Shown piece by piece: positions 17,826-26,820 of a DNA stretch of 64,000 bases (positions are counted from its first letter, which is position 1; every line of letters starts with the position of its first letter). The translations under genes and the position numbers were made by a program. The notes under the pieces are model-generated. The model was not told where the DNA came from, did not search any database, and was given only the letters and a program-made list of their open reading frames with translations. Where the stretch lies: contig JADBJJ010000026.1 in the NCBI GenBank assembly GCA_014874475.1, positions 62,001-126,000 on the forward strand, in the 5' to 3' direction. The stretch is from Chloroflexota bacterium. Its GTDB lineage: Bacteria; Chloroflexota; Anaerolineae; B4-G1; DUEL01.

Positions 17826-18353
17826 ATGCGCATCCGCAAAGCCCGACCCGCCGACGCAGAGGCTTGTCTGAAACTGGACCACTCTGTCCTTACCGACTAC
17901 GCCTGGCGGATGGAAGAGCACGAACAACAGGGAAGTATCACGCTCGCCTTCCAGCCGGTGCGCCTCCCGCGAGCAGTGCTCGTCCCATACCCCCGTCAAG
18001 AGAAGCAACTGATCGCCGGATGGGAGGAGTGCGACCTGTTCCTGGTTGCCGAAGCGAGGGGAATCGTCGGGTATGCTACGGCGCGCTCTCTGATGGGGCA
18101 CGGGCTGGCCTGGTTATACGACCTGGTGGTGGACCCGGCCCATCGGCGGCAAGGAGTGGGCCGCGCCCTGATGGCGGAGGTCATCTCCTGGGCTTCCGGT
18201 AAGGGGCTGGACGAATTGATGGTAGAGGTGCCCACTCGCAACCACCCGGCCGTTTGCTTCTGCCGGGCTCTGGGGTTTTCCTTCCGGGGATATCACGACC
18301 GCCACTGGCGAAATCAAGATATCGCGCTGTTATTTGGGACCCACTTGCGTTGA
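17826..18353 (+). CDS. GNAT-family N-acetyltransferase
   Basis: The 175-residue protein has the acetyl-CoA fold: MRIRKARPADAEACLKLD start, WLYDLVVDPAHRRQGVGRAL (beta4 and the R-x-x-G-x-G/A pyrophosphate loop), EVISWASGKGLDELMVEV and a C-terminal FCRALGFSFRGYHDRHW. The acceptor substrate is unknown. The start follows the promoter at 17769-17797 by about 20 nt. Its 3' end overlaps, or lies 13 bp from, the next gene depending on that gene's start. Confidence 0.88.
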   Translation: MRIRKARPADAEACLKLDHSVLTDYAWRMEEHEQQGSITLAFQPVRLPRAVLVPYPRQEKQLIAGWEECDLFLVAEARGIVGYATARSLMGHGLAWLYDLVVDPAHRRQGVGRALMAEVISWASGKGLDELMVEVPTRNHPAVCFCRALGFSFRGYHDRHWRNQDIALLFGTHLR

Positions 18354-20271
18354 GATTATCGGGATTGTGAACTGGATAGACGTTCTTCAATTTCTGAATG
18401 TTCTGCTGACGTCGGGCATCGTCATTTTCTCCTTTGCCCTGGCGATTTACCTCTTGCTCTACAACTTCCGCAACCGGGTGGCCCAGATTTTCAGCGCCCT
18501 CCTCTTCTGCGTCCTCATCGTCTACTTTGTGGAACTGGTCATCGTCGCGGCGCCGGTGGAGGTGTCTCTGGAGTGGCTCCGTTTTCAGTGGGTGGGGATT
18601 GCGCTCACCCCTGCCATCTACTTCCACTTTACTGGCGCCCTGTTAGAAACGACCAACAACCGCAGCCGCCGACGCATATGGGGGATCGGAGTCGCCTACG
18701 CCCTGGGTGGCATCATCCTCCTGAGCGCTCTCCTCACCGATTACATTGTCTGGGACGGCATCCTGCAGATTGGGACCATCCACCTGCGCGCCGGTCCTCA
18801 TTTCTGGTTTTTCTCCCTCTACTTTGCCGTCTTTATCCTCTGGGGCCTGGCGAACGTCCTGCGGGCCTGGGAACGATGCCTCACCTCCACTTCCCGCCGC
18901 CGGATGGCCTACCTGGCGTTGGCCTCCCTGGCCCCCGCTGTCGGCGTCTTCCCCTATCTGGTTCTGACCGGATGGCCACAACGGCTCCCTGCTGCCCTCC
19001 TCTGGCTCCTGCTGGTCCTGGGCAATCTCTTCGTGGGCAGCATGCTGATGGTGATGGCCTATACCGTCGCCTTTTTCGGCGCCCTCACCCCTGACCGGGT
19101 GGTCAAGCATCGCTTCGTCCGCTATCTCCTGCGCGGGCCCTTCCAGGCCACCGTGGTGGTGGCCATCATCATCGCCGCGTCCCAGTCGGAGGGATTGCTG
19201 GGTCTCTCCCCTCTCCAACTGGCCCTCTTCGGCGTAGTCATCGCGATTCTGCTGATCCAACTGGGTGTGGAGTGGAGCAAACCGCTGATTGACCGCATGC
19301 TCTACCGGCGGGACGAGCAGGAAATTGCCTGGATTCAGAGCCTGAGCAACCGGCTGCTGACCACTACCGACCTGCGGCAGTTTCTGGAAAATGTTCTGAC
19401 CGCCCTCTGCGATCTTCTCCGGACCCCTGCCGCGTTTGTGGCCGTGGTAGAGGGGGAGCGGGCGCGAATAGAGGTCATCTGCGGCACTGTGGGCTCCGAC
19501 CTCTCCCTTCCCGTTGGAGGGATCGGCGCGCTGGCGGGACGGGTTGAGCCTTCCGGCGACCTCTACGTCTGGGATGGGTACTGGCTCCTGCCGCTGCGCT
19601 CCCGCTCCAACGACGATTTGATCGGCATTCTGGGGCTCCAGGCCCGCTCCCCAGAGATGGACCTGAGCACCGAGGAGCAGTACTCTCTGCGCTCCCTGGC
19701 TGCCCAGATAGAGGCCGCTCTGGAAGACCGGATGGTTCAGCAGGCGCTGTTCAGCGTTCTGGAGCGGATTATCCCCCAGATTGAGGAAATCCAGCGACGG
19801 CGGGAGATGCTGCGCTATGAGGGAGCACCGGCGCTGGCCCGTCTTTCCGACCCCCTGGCCACGCCGGAGTTCCCGCGCTGGGTATGGGACGCACTGGACC
19901 ACTATTGGGGCGGCCCCAAATTGACCCGTAGCCCCCTGCTGAGCCTGCAAGTGGTGGAGCGCGCTTCGGATGACCACGGCGGGCCCGTCAATGCGCTGCG
20001 GGCGGTCCTCCTGCGGGCCATTGAGCAGTTGCGGCCCGAGGGCGAGCGCAGTCTGACAGCCACCGAGTGGTTGCTCTACAACATCCTGGAACTGAAATTC
20101 ATCCGGGACTACCGGGTGCGGGACGTGGCCATGCGGCTGGCTATGAGCGAATCCGACTTTTACCGCAAACAGCGCATCGCCATCCAGGAACTGGCCCGTG
20201 TTCTGGCGGAGATGGAGCGGGAAGCGCGAGCCCAAGAAGCCTCGCCTCGTTCCGAGCACCAACGGGTTTGA
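18334..20271 (+). CDS. 7TM-GAF sensor-like protein with C-terminal helical (HTH-like) region
   Basis: The 645-residue protein has seven or eight hydrophobic segments in the first ~310 residues, then a coiled linker (IQSLSNRLLTTTDLRQFLENV), a GAF-like domain (about 345-470), and a C-terminus with TATEWLLYNILELKFI ... VRDVAMRLAMSESDFYRKQR resembling a helix-turn-helix or sigma-4-like segment (about 575-630). No histidine kinase, GGDEF or cyclase domain is visible. It may be a membrane-bound one-component regulator. The start is uncertain: ATG at 18334 overlaps the GNAT gene, while GTG at 18367 (VNWIDVLQF) begins right at the first membrane helix. Confidence 0.75.
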   Translation: MGPTCVEIIGIVNWIDVLQFLNVLLTSGIVIFSFALAIYLLLYNFRNRVAQIFSALLFCVLIVYFVELVIVAAPVEVSLEWLRFQWVGIALTPAIYFHFTGALLETTNNRSRRRIWGIGVAYALGGIILLSALLTDYIVWDGILQIGTIHLRAGPHFWFFSLYFAVFILWGLANVLRAWERCLTSTSRRRMAYLALASLAPAVGVFPYLVLTGWPQRLPAALLWLLLVLGNLFVGSMLMVMAYTVAFFGALTPDRVVKHRFVRYLLRGPFQATVVVAIIIAASQSEGLLGLSPLQLALFGVVIAILLIQLGVEWSKPLIDRMLYRRDEQEIAWIQSLSNRLLTTTDLRQFLENVLTALCDLLRTPAAFVAVVEGERARIEVICGTVGSDLSLPVGGIGALAGRVEPSGDLYVWDGYWLLPLRSRSNDDLIGILGLQARSPEMDLSTEEQYSLRSLAAQIEAALEDRMVQQALFSVLERIIPQIEEIQRRREMLRYEGAPALARLSDPLATPEFPRWVWDALDHYWGGPKLTRSPLLSLQVVERASDDHGGPVNALRAVLLRAIEQLRPEGERSLTATEWLLYNILELKFIRDYRVRDVAMRLAMSESDFYRKQRIAIQELARVLAEMEREARAQEASPRSEHQRV

Positions 20272-20295
20272 CAGAAGTGGGGTAGTGTCTATAAT
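20268..20295 (+). promoter_or_regulatory. Near-consensus promoter of the S1-domain gene
   Basis: TTGACA (20268-20273), 16-nt spacer, TATAAT (20290-20295). Both hexamers are perfect. It overlaps the end of the upstream gene. Confidence 0.85.
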
Positions 20296-20330
20296 GCATA
20301 TTTGACAACGGTAGTTGGGAGGATGGGAGG

Positions 20331-21317
20331 ATGGAATTTCTACCTGCTGATGCACCATATACCGAGGAGTACTGGCAAACTCTGGTGGAAGAGGGGGAGT
20401 ACAGTCACTGGACGGCTCCGCCGACCGACCCTGAGGACATCTGGCGTGGACTGGGTTTAGGATCGGCGGCGGAAGCCCTCGCTGAACCTCCGTCCTCATC
20501 CGACGATGGACCATGGGCGGCTGCGGCTCGCGCAATGGAGGAGGAGGCAATCCTGACCCTGCCGGTTATCGGCTACAACCGGGGCGGCCTGCTGGTGGAG
20601 TGGAACGGCAGCCAGGGCTTTGTCCCGGTTTCCCACCTGGCCGACCTTTCTCCTTACCTGGATGAGCGGGAGCGGGAAGCGGCCCTGCAGGCCCATGTCG
20701 GCCAAACCATCCGCCTCCGTGTCATTGAAGTGGACCCGGAGCGCCAGCGACTGGTACTCTCCGAACGGGCCACCCGTTCCGAAGAGCAACGCCGGAAAGC
20801 CCTGCTGGAGCGCCTGCAACCCGGGGATGTCCGTGCCGGGAGGGTGACGAACATCTGTTCCTTCGGCGCATTTGTGGACCTGGGCGGACTGGAGGGGTTG
20901 ATCCACATCTCCGAACTCTCCTGGAGCCGCGTGAGCCATCCCGCCCAGTTGCTCCGCCCAGGCCAGGAAATACAGGTCTCTGTGCTGAATGTGGACCGCG
21001 AGCGCGGACGAGTCGGCTTAAGCCTGAAGCGAGTCCAGCCGGACCCCTGGCGCACCGTTGAGGAGCGGTACCGGGTCGGGCAGATTGTCCAGGGAGTCAT
21101 CACCAACGTGGTGGAGTTCGGCGCCTTTGCCCAAATAGAAGAAGGGTTAGAGGGTCTGATCCATCTCTCCGAACTGGCCGAAGGTCAGTTCCTGCATCCT
21201 CGCAACGTGGTCCAGGAGGGGATGACCGTCCGGTTGCGGGTCATCTACGTGGACGCCGCCCGCCGCCGTCTGGGCCTCAGTCTCCGCCAGGCCGCCGAAT
21301 CGGCCCTGGTGTCCTGA
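20331..21317 (+). CDS. S1-domain RNA-binding protein (ribosomal protein S1-like)
   Basis: The 328-residue protein has three S1-type beta barrels: a divergent one at about residues 75-145 (GYNRGGLLVEWNGSQGFVPVS), and canonical ones at about 165-235 (GRVTNICSFGAFVDLGGLEGLIHISEL) and 250-320 (GVITNVVEFGAFAQIEEGLEGLIHLSEL). About 75 acidic, low-complexity residues precede them. It probably acts in mRNA binding at the ribosome like short S1 proteins of Gram-positive-type bacteria. GGGAGG lies 8 nt before the ATG; promoter at 20268-20295. Confidence 0.88.
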   Translation: MEFLPADAPYTEEYWQTLVEEGEYSHWTAPPTDPEDIWRGLGLGSAAEALAEPPSSSDDGPWAAAARAMEEEAILTLPVIGYNRGGLLVEWNGSQGFVPVSHLADLSPYLDEREREAALQAHVGQTIRLRVIEVDPERQRLVLSERATRSEEQRRKALLERLQPGDVRAGRVTNICSFGAFVDLGGLEGLIHISELSWSRVSHPAQLLRPGQEIQVSVLNVDRERGRVGLSLKRVQPDPWRTVEERYRVGQIVQGVITNVVEFGAFAQIEEGLEGLIHLSELAEGQFLHPRNVVQEGMTVRLRVIYVDAARRRLGLSLRQAAESALVS

Positions 21318-21324
21318 GGGATAC

Positions 21325-21377
21325 CCGCAGAGAACAGGGGGAACCGTTCGTCTCTGCACCCTTTGCGCTCTCTGCGG
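21325..21377. repeat. CCGCAGAGA ... TCTCTGCGG inverted repeat
   Basis: Perfect 9-bp arms (21325-21333 and 21369-21377) fill the gap between the S1-domain gene and ftsK. The words 'cgcagagaac' and 'ctttgcgctctctgcgg' match the repeat family at 14734-14830. Confidence 0.65.
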
Positions 21378-21391
21378 CGAATCTACCGAAA

Positions 21392-23605
21392 ATGAGCACA
21401 CGCCGAAAGAGCACATCAGGACAGAAGCCGGCTCCGAAACCACCGGGCCGGCCCTGGTGGACATGGCTGGCTAGCCCTATCACCCAGCAGACCCTGGCGG
21501 TAGGCCTGATCCTGCTATCTCTCCTGACGTTCCTCACTCTCCTGCGGGTTACCTCCGGGCGCTGGACCGATGCCTGGCTGCGCGCCCTTCAGTTCGTCTT
21601 CGGCTGGGGAACGGTGCCGGTCGCGTTCGCTATCGGATGGGGCGGCGTTCTCATTCTCCAGCACCATCTAGATCGCCCCATCGCCTGGCGGTGGCGACCG
21701 GTGGTTGGGCTGGAATTGCTCTTCTTTGGCCTGCTGGCCCTTACCCACTTGCTGATGGGCCGCCGGGACCCCTGGGCTCTCCTCCAGAGCGGATGGGGCG
21801 GGGGGGTCATCGGGTGGGCCCTCTCCCACATCCTCACCCTCTACCTGGGCCCTCTGGTGGCAGGCGTCCTTTTGGCCATCTTTACCCTGCTGGGGTTGGG
21901 GCTGGCCCTGGATTGGACCCTGGCCGACATCCGGGAACGACTGGGGCGACGCCGCACCATCCCCTCTCCGGCCCGCCCCCGCGCGGCCCGTCCTGCCCAG
22001 CCCGCCGCCCGACCTTCTCCCCGTCCTGCTCCTCCGACCCCGTCCGCTTCGGCTCCCGCTCCCGCCGAACGTCCATCTCCGGCCGCCCCACGGCCAGAGC
22101 CTGCGCCCACCGCGCCGCCCCGCCCAGCACCTGCTCCCTGGCCGGAGCCCGCCTTTCCCGCCGAACCATCCCTTCCGCCGCTGGACCTGCTGGATGAAGG
22201 GGAGGAGATTGGCCTCTCCGACGAGGAAGTGCGTCGCAAAAGCCGCATCATCGTGGAGACGCTGGCCCAGTTCGGCCTGCCGGTCCAGGTCGTGGAGGTC
22301 CGGCGCGGGCCAGCAGTCACCCAGTTCGGCATCGCTCCGGGCTTCATTGAACGACCTGGCCCCGATGGCCAGCGACGTCCCCACAAAGTCCGGGTCAGCC
22401 AGATCGCTGCTCTGGCCAATGACCTGGCGCTGGCCCTGGCAGCCCCCTCTCTGCGGGTGGAAGCCCCCGTTCCCGGCCGGTCCATCGTAGGTATTGAGGT
22501 CCCCAACGACCGGGTCAGCCGGGTCTCCCTGCGTTCGGTGATGGAAAGCGATGCCTTCGCTGCGATGGAATCCCCCCTGACCGTCGCTCTGGGGGAGGAC
22601 GTTGCGGGGACTCCGATAGTGGCTGACCTGGGCACTATGCCCCACCTGCTCATCGCGGGCACCACCGGCTCCGGCAAATCCGTTTGCATCAAGGCCCTGG
22701 CGACCTGCCTGGCGATGATCAACCGTCCCGACCAACTGCGGTTTGTGATGATTGACCCCAAGATGGTGGAACTGGTCCATTTCAACGGCCTTCCCCACCT
22801 TCTGGGGCACACCGAAGTGGAACTGGAGCGCATCACTCGGGTGTTGCGGTGGGTGGCCCACGAGATGGACGACCGGTACCGTCGTTTTGCTGCCGTCGGG
22901 GCCCGTCACATAGACGACTACAACGAAAAAGTGGGGCAGAGCAACCCTTCGTTGTGGATTCCACGGATTGTCGTCCTGATAGACGAATTGGCGGACCTAA
23001 TGATGCTAGCTCCGGAGGAGACGGAGCGGACTATCTGCCGCATCGCCCAGATGGCCCGCGCAACCGGCATCCATTTGGTGGTCGCAACCCAGCGGCCCAG
23101 CGTGGATGTGGTGACCGGTCTCATCAAGGCCAATTTCCCGGCCCGCATCTCCTTCGCCACGGCCAGCCAGGTGGACTCGCGGGTCATCCTGGATATGCCC
23201 GGCGCGGAGACGCTTCTGGGCAAGGGGGATATGCTCTACCTGGCCGCAGATGCCGGCCATCCGGTGCGGCTGCAGGGATGCTATGTGAGTGAGGCGGAGA
23301 TCCAGCGGGTGGTAGAATTCTGGCGGCAGCAACTGCCGAGATGGACAAGCGAAGCACCATGGGAGTCCATGATGCCAGCAGGGGGATCTCTCCCTGTATC
23401 CACTTCGCAGGAAGAGGATGACCTGCTCCAGCAGGCCATCGCCCTTCTGCGAACCCGCGAGACCGTCTCTGCGTCCTACCTGCAGCGCCGGTTGCGCATC
23501 GCCTATCCCACAGCGGCCCGGCTGATGGAACGGCTGGAGGAGATGGGTCTGGTCGGCCCGCCGGAGGCTGCCGGTCGCCCCCGCCGGGTCATCGGCGGGG
23601 AATAG
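21392..23605 (+). CDS. ftsK: FtsK/SpoIIIE DNA translocase
   Basis: Septal DNA pump for chromosome segregation. The 737-residue protein has four N-terminal transmembrane helices (about residues 30-170), a Pro/Ala-rich linker (about 190-265), the alpha-beta motor with Walker A GTTGSGKS near 424 and Walker B VVLIDELADL near 528, and a C-terminal winged-helix gamma domain (LLQQAIALLRTRETVSASYLQ onward) that reads orienting DNA motifs. The linker is short compared with E. coli FtsK. No own promoter is obvious; it may be co-transcribed with the S1-domain gene across a repeat-filled 74-bp gap. Confidence 0.95.
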   Translation: MSTRRKSTSGQKPAPKPPGRPWWTWLASPITQQTLAVGLILLSLLTFLTLLRVTSGRWTDAWLRALQFVFGWGTVPVAFAIGWGGVLILQHHLDRPIAWRWRPVVGLELLFFGLLALTHLLMGRRDPWALLQSGWGGGVIGWALSHILTLYLGPLVAGVLLAIFTLLGLGLALDWTLADIRERLGRRRTIPSPARPRAARPAQPAARPSPRPAPPTPSASAPAPAERPSPAAPRPEPAPTAPPRPAPAPWPEPAFPAEPSLPPLDLLDEGEEIGLSDEEVRRKSRIIVETLAQFGLPVQVVEVRRGPAVTQFGIAPGFIERPGPDGQRRPHKVRVSQIAALANDLALALAAPSLRVEAPVPGRSIVGIEVPNDRVSRVSLRSVMESDAFAAMESPLTVALGEDVAGTPIVADLGTMPHLLIAGTTGSGKSVCIKALATCLAMINRPDQLRFVMIDPKMVELVHFNGLPHLLGHTEVELERITRVLRWVAHEMDDRYRRFAAVGARHIDDYNEKVGQSNPSLWIPRIVVLIDELADLMMLAPEETERTICRIAQMARATGIHLVVATQRPSVDVVTGLIKANFPARISFATASQVDSRVILDMPGAETLLGKGDMLYLAADAGHPVRLQGCYVSEAEIQRVVEFWRQQLPRWTSEAPWESMMPAGGSLPVSTSQEEDDLLQQAIALLRTRETVSASYLQRRLRIAYPTAARLMERLEEMGLVGPPEAAGRPRRVIGGE

Positions 23606-23645
23606 GCCATAGACCACAGGCCACTGGCCACTGTCGTCTATCGTT
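23602..23645. repeat. Word repeat 'ccatagaccacaggccactggcc'
   Basis: ATAGAC (23609-23614) and GTCTAT (23636-23641) flank the related words ccacaggcc, actggcc and actgtcg. A similar word array lies at 34027-34088 upstream of the molybdenum hydroxylase. Confidence 0.45.
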
Positions 23646-23675
23646 CGCAGCCGACCGTCTGGTCCGTAGTCTGAT

Positions 23676-23704
23676 TTGCCAAAATCTGCTCTCTGTGTTA
23701 TGAT
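23676..23704 (+). promoter_or_regulatory. Promoter of rpsF-ssb-rpsR
   Basis: TTGCCA (23676-23681), 17-nt spacer, TATGAT (23699-23704). The predicted leader of about 75 nt could host S6/S18 autoregulation, but I do not recognise a specific fold. Confidence 0.65.
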
Positions 23705-23788
23705 TGTGCCCGTTTACATGCCCGGACGGGCTTTCCGCCTCCGGCGCGGATCGGAGGCAATCCCGTGGAAAGGAGGTTTCAACCGTCC

Positions 23789-24079
23789 ATGCGACAATAT
23801 GAACTGACCTATATTGTACACCCCCAGGTAGACTCGGAGGGGCTGGCCGCAGTGATGGACGAGGTCAAGGGCCTCGTGGAATCCAGAGGCGGCACCGTCC
23901 ACAAAATAGAGCCCTGGGGACTCCGAAGACTGGCCTATCCCATTCGCAAAGTCCGGGAAGGCCAGTACGTGTTTATGGAGTTTGACCTGGACGCCAGAGG
24001 CGTGGCCGAGATGGATCGAGCGCTTAAACTGAAAGAACCGATCCTCCGATACCTGATCGTTCGTACCGACGAAGATTAA
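23789..24079 (+). CDS. rpsF: 30S ribosomal protein S6
   Basis: The 96-residue protein binds next to S18 on the small-subunit platform. MRQYELTYIVHPQVD, GLRRLAYPIRKVREGQYV and EPILRYLIVRTDED are the typical S6 core and C-terminus. I start at 23789, 12 nt after AAAGGAGG; an in-frame upstream ATG would add eight residues without homology. It is followed by ssb and rpsR in the conserved order. Confidence 0.96.
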   Translation: MRQYELTYIVHPQVDSEGLAAVMDEVKGLVESRGGTVHKIEPWGLRRLAYPIRKVREGQYVFMEFDLDARGVAEMDRALKLKEPILRYLIVRTDED

Positions 24080-24095
24080 CGAGGAGTACGGAGAG

Positions 24096-24512
24096 ATGAG
24101 AGGGCTGAACAAGGTGATGATCATCGGTTACCTGGGTCGGGATCCCGAGATGAGGTACACACCGGCCGGGCGGCCGGTGACCTCCTTCAGCGTTGCGACC
24201 ACGCGCGGGTGGACCAATTCCAATGGCGAACGGCGTGAGGAGACGGAGTGGTTTAACGTGGTCGCCTGGGGCAATCTGGCCGAAATCTGCAAGCAGCGCC
24301 TGCGCAAGGGGCATCAGGTGTACATTGAGGGTCGTCTGCAGACCCGGGGATGGGAAGATGCGGAGGGCAAGAAACACTTCCGCACCGAACTGGTGGCCCA
24401 GGAGATGATCATTCTCGGTGGTCGCCCACAGAATCTGGAGATGGAACAACCGGAGACGCCAGAAGAGATGCCTGTGGGCGAAGAGACTATCAGCGAGGAG
24501 TTCCCGTTTTGA
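24096..24512 (+). CDS. ssb: Single-stranded DNA-binding protein
   Basis: The 138-residue protein has an OB fold (NKVMIIGYLGRDPEMRYTPAG ... FSVATTRGW ... WFNVVAWGNLAEIC ... GHQVYIEGRLQTRGWED) and an acidic tail ending in EEFPF, the tip that recruits repair and replication partners. GAGGAG upstream of the ATG; 16 bp after rpsF. Confidence 0.96.
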   Translation: MRGLNKVMIIGYLGRDPEMRYTPAGRPVTSFSVATTRGWTNSNGERREETEWFNVVAWGNLAEICKQRLRKGHQVYIEGRLQTRGWEDAEGKKHFRTELVAQEMIILGGRPQNLEMEQPETPEEMPVGEETISEEFPF

Positions 24513-24574
24513 TGGGGAGTTGTGCGGTGGCGGTTGAAGGTCGCTGTCGCCAAACCCCTTTTTGGAGGTGAAGA

Positions 24575-24895
24575 TTGGCAGAAGAAAGACGGTCATCATC
24601 AGGAGGACGACAGACGGGGCGGACTGTCGCAGCAGCGCGCGGGGAGGCCCGAATCCAGCAGTCCCAGTGGCGGCGGCCTGTGCGCCGGTGCGTGTTTTGC
24701 GCTGAAAAGGTGGAACGGGTTGACTATAAAGACGCCGACAGGCTGGGCCGCTTCCTGAGTGAACGGGGCAAGATCCGGCCCCGACGGCAGACAGGCCTCT
24801 GCGCCCGCCATCAACGACAACTGGCCCGGGCCATCAAGCGGGCCCGCCACCTGGCCCTCCTGCCGTTCGTCGTGGATTACACTCACCCAGCCTGA
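24575..24895 (+). CDS. rpsR: 30S ribosomal protein S18
   Basis: The 106-residue protein uses a TTG start with GGAGG 6 nt upstream. The S18 core is [21 protein letters not shown] ... [35 protein letters not shown] CxxC and a further Cys could bind zinc. About 30 basic residues precede the core, a longer N-terminus than in E. coli S18. rplI (L9), often next, is absent; a SurA-like foldase gene follows after 5 bp. Confidence 0.94.
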   Translation: MAEERRSSSGGRQTGRTVAAARGEARIQQSQWRRPVRRCVFCAEKVERVDYKDADRLGRFLSERGKIRPRRQTGLCARHQRQLARAIKRARHLALLPFVVDYTHPA

Positions 24896-24900
24896 AACCT

Positions 24901-26106
24901 ATGTCCAGAAAACGCAAAGAGGCCCCTCCGGCGCGCCCGCTGACCAAAAAACAACGCACCCGAGCCGAACGGGAAGCCCGGTTGAATCGCTGGATTATCG
25001 CCGGGACGGTCGCCGTTGGCATCCTGGTCATCGGCATCCTGCTTTACGGGTACCTGGCGGAGAATGTGTTTAAGGGCCGAACCCCCGTCGCCACGGTCAA
25101 CGGCGCCCCCATCACCACGGCCGACTTCCAGGCCCGCGTCCGGCATTACCGGATCATACTGGAGCAGCAATGGGACTACTATACGTCCCTGCGGATGGAA
25201 CTGGACCCGACCGACCCCAATACCTCCTTTATGCTGGAGTACCTGAACGGCCAGATCCGCCAGATAGAATCTATGCTTGCCGAAACCTACGCGACGATGC
25301 TGGGGAAGGAGGTACTGGACCGGATGGTCCAGGAGGAAATTCTCCGGCAGGAGGCAGTCCGGCGTGGGATTACTGTCTCTTCAGAAGAGATAGACCGGGC
25401 GATTGAGGAACAGTTCGGCTACGACCGCGACGCCGCTATGGCGGCCCTCCTGACGCCCACGGTTGTCCCCACCGCTCCGGTGACGGCGGAAACAGCCCTG
25501 ACGGCCACGGCAACCCCGGAACCGACACCTGTATCAGAGGAAGAGTTTGACCGCCGCTATCAGGATTACGTGAAGACCTACCTGAAGCCCAGCGGCCTCA
25601 GCGAGGCCGAGTTCCGCGCGATGGTGGAGGCCGGTCTGCTCTACGATAAAATCCAGCAGGCTATGGCAGCGGAACTTCCCCAGACGATGGAGCAGGTTCA
25701 AATCCGCTACTTCTCATTCTCCACCCAGGAAGAAGCGGGACAGGTGGCGGATCGGCTGGGCAAAGGGGAGAAATGGGAAGACATCGTGGCGGAGATAGAG
25801 GCGGACGAGGAAAGCGCCGCGTATGCCAGCGAGCCCGAGTGGGTCACCCAGGGATTCCTTGCGGAGCAGTTCGGCGAAGAGGCTGCCAGCACAATATGGG
25901 AGACCCCGGTACAGCAGTACACCGCACCTCTGGCGGGAACAGATGGCCGCTGGTACATCATCCAGGTGATGGGCCGCGAGGTGCGGGAACTGGAGTCCTG
26001 GCAGCGTTCCTATGAGGAGCAGCGGGCTTTCCAGGAGTGGCTCCAGGCCCAGATGGCGGCCGTTCAATACAGCGAAGACTGGGCGTCCAAAGTTCCGACG
26101 CCGTAA
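24901..26106 (+). CDS. SurA/PrsA-like peptidyl-prolyl isomerase, membrane-anchored
   Basis: The 401-residue protein has a basic cytoplasmic stretch, one transmembrane helix (about residues 32-54), a SurA-N-type helical chaperone domain beginning VATVNGAPITTADFQARV, a Thr/Pro-rich linker (about 180-215), and a C-terminal rotamase-like domain (about 260-385) with YFSFSTQEEAGQVADRL and PLAGTDGRWYIIQVMGRE. It is likely an extracytoplasmic foldase for secreted proteins. It starts 5 bp after rpsR, so it may be co-expressed with ribosomal genes, which is unusual. It ends at a strong terminator. Confidence 0.88.
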   Translation: MSRKRKEAPPARPLTKKQRTRAEREARLNRWIIAGTVAVGILVIGILLYGYLAENVFKGRTPVATVNGAPITTADFQARVRHYRIILEQQWDYYTSLRMELDPTDPNTSFMLEYLNGQIRQIESMLAETYATMLGKEVLDRMVQEEILRQEAVRRGITVSSEEIDRAIEEQFGYDRDAAMAALLTPTVVPTAPVTAETALTATATPEPTPVSEEEFDRRYQDYVKTYLKPSGLSEAEFRAMVEAGLLYDKIQQAMAAELPQTMEQVQIRYFSFSTQEEAGQVADRLGKGEKWEDIVAEIEADEESAAYASEPEWVTQGFLAEQFGEEAASTIWETPVQQYTAPLAGTDGRWYIIQVMGREVRELESWQRSYEEQRAFQEWLQAQMAAVQYSEDWASKVPTP

Positions 26107-26117
26107 AAATCCACAAG

Positions 26118-26160
26118 AAGCAAGATGCGGGCGCGTTCTCGCTCCTGCATCTTGCTTTTT
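26118..26160. terminator. Rho-independent terminator (bidirectional)
   Basis: AAGCAAGATGC (26118-26128) pairs with GCATCTTGCTT (26147-26157), extended by two or three more pairs, followed by TTTTT on the plus strand. It separates the convergent foldase and response-regulator genes. The word 'aagcaagatgc' recurs just before the gene at 41795. Confidence 0.85.
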
Positions 26161-26172
26161 GCTATCCACGTT

Positions 26173-26820
26173 TTACACCAGCCCCTGCCGCACGGCATAG
26201 ACAGCCGCCTGAACCCGGTTTCTGAGCCCCAGTTTCTCCAGAACGCTGCGCACGTGGTTGCGCACTGTGTTCTTGGCAATTCCCAGTTCCTCGGCAATCT
26301 CCTCATTGGAAAGCCCCTCCGCCAGCAGGATCAGCACCTGACGCTCCCGCTCTGAGAGGGAATCCGGCTGGGCCATGGGCATAGGGGCCGGGGTGGCGCG
26401 GGCCAACTGGCGAAGCAGTTTCCCCGTCATCGTCCGGGAAAGAGGGACCTCTCCCTGAGCCAGTCCCCGCAGTTCCTGGAACAGCGCCTCTGGCCGCATG
26501 CTCTTCACCAGATAGCCATCGACGCCGCAACGGATGGCGGCCAGAAAGTCCTGGTCGTCCTCTGAGACGGTAAGGACCACCACCTGAACGCCGGGCAGTT
26601 CCCGCTTGATCTGCCGGGTCGCCTCCAGACCGTCGCAAACTGGCATCCGCAGGTCCATCAGGACCACATCGGGGCGCAGAGCGCGGGCCTTCTCCACCCC
26701 CTCCGCTCCGTCCGACGCTTCGCCAACTACCTGAAAATCCGGCTGGGCATCCAGCAGGCGGGCCAGCCCCTTGCGGAACAGAATATGGTCATCCACCAGC
26801 AGGATACGCAACGGGTTCAT
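26173..26820 (-). CDS. NarL/LuxR-family response regulator
   Basis: The 215-residue protein has a receiver domain with acidic pair D10/D11, phospho-acceptor D56 (VVLMDLRMP) and K106. An Ala/Pro linker leads to a LuxR-type helix-turn-helix (LSERERQVLILLAEGLSNEEIAEEL ... KNTVRNHVRSVLEKL). It overlaps the cyclase gene upstream by 4 bp, so the two are translationally coupled; no histidine kinase gene is adjacent. It may take its signal from a kinase elsewhere or respond together with the CHASE2-cyclase. Confidence 0.93.
   Translation of the reverse strand: MNPLRILLVDDHILFRKGLARLLDAQPDFQVVGEASDGAEGVEKARALRPDVVLMDLRMPVCDGLEATRQIKRELPGVQVVVLTVSEDDQDFLAAIRCGVDGYLVKSMRPEALFQELRGLAQGEVPLSRTMTGKLLRQLARATPAPMPMAQPDSLSERERQVLILLAEGLSNEEIAEELGIAKNTVRNHVRSVLEKLGLRNRVQAAVYAVRQGLV

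Noticed and set aside
18643-20550. 635-codon minus-strand frame opposite the 7TM-GAF gene
   Set aside because: Gln/Gly/Pro-rich composition with no domain, and it covers the near-consensus promoter at 20268-20295.
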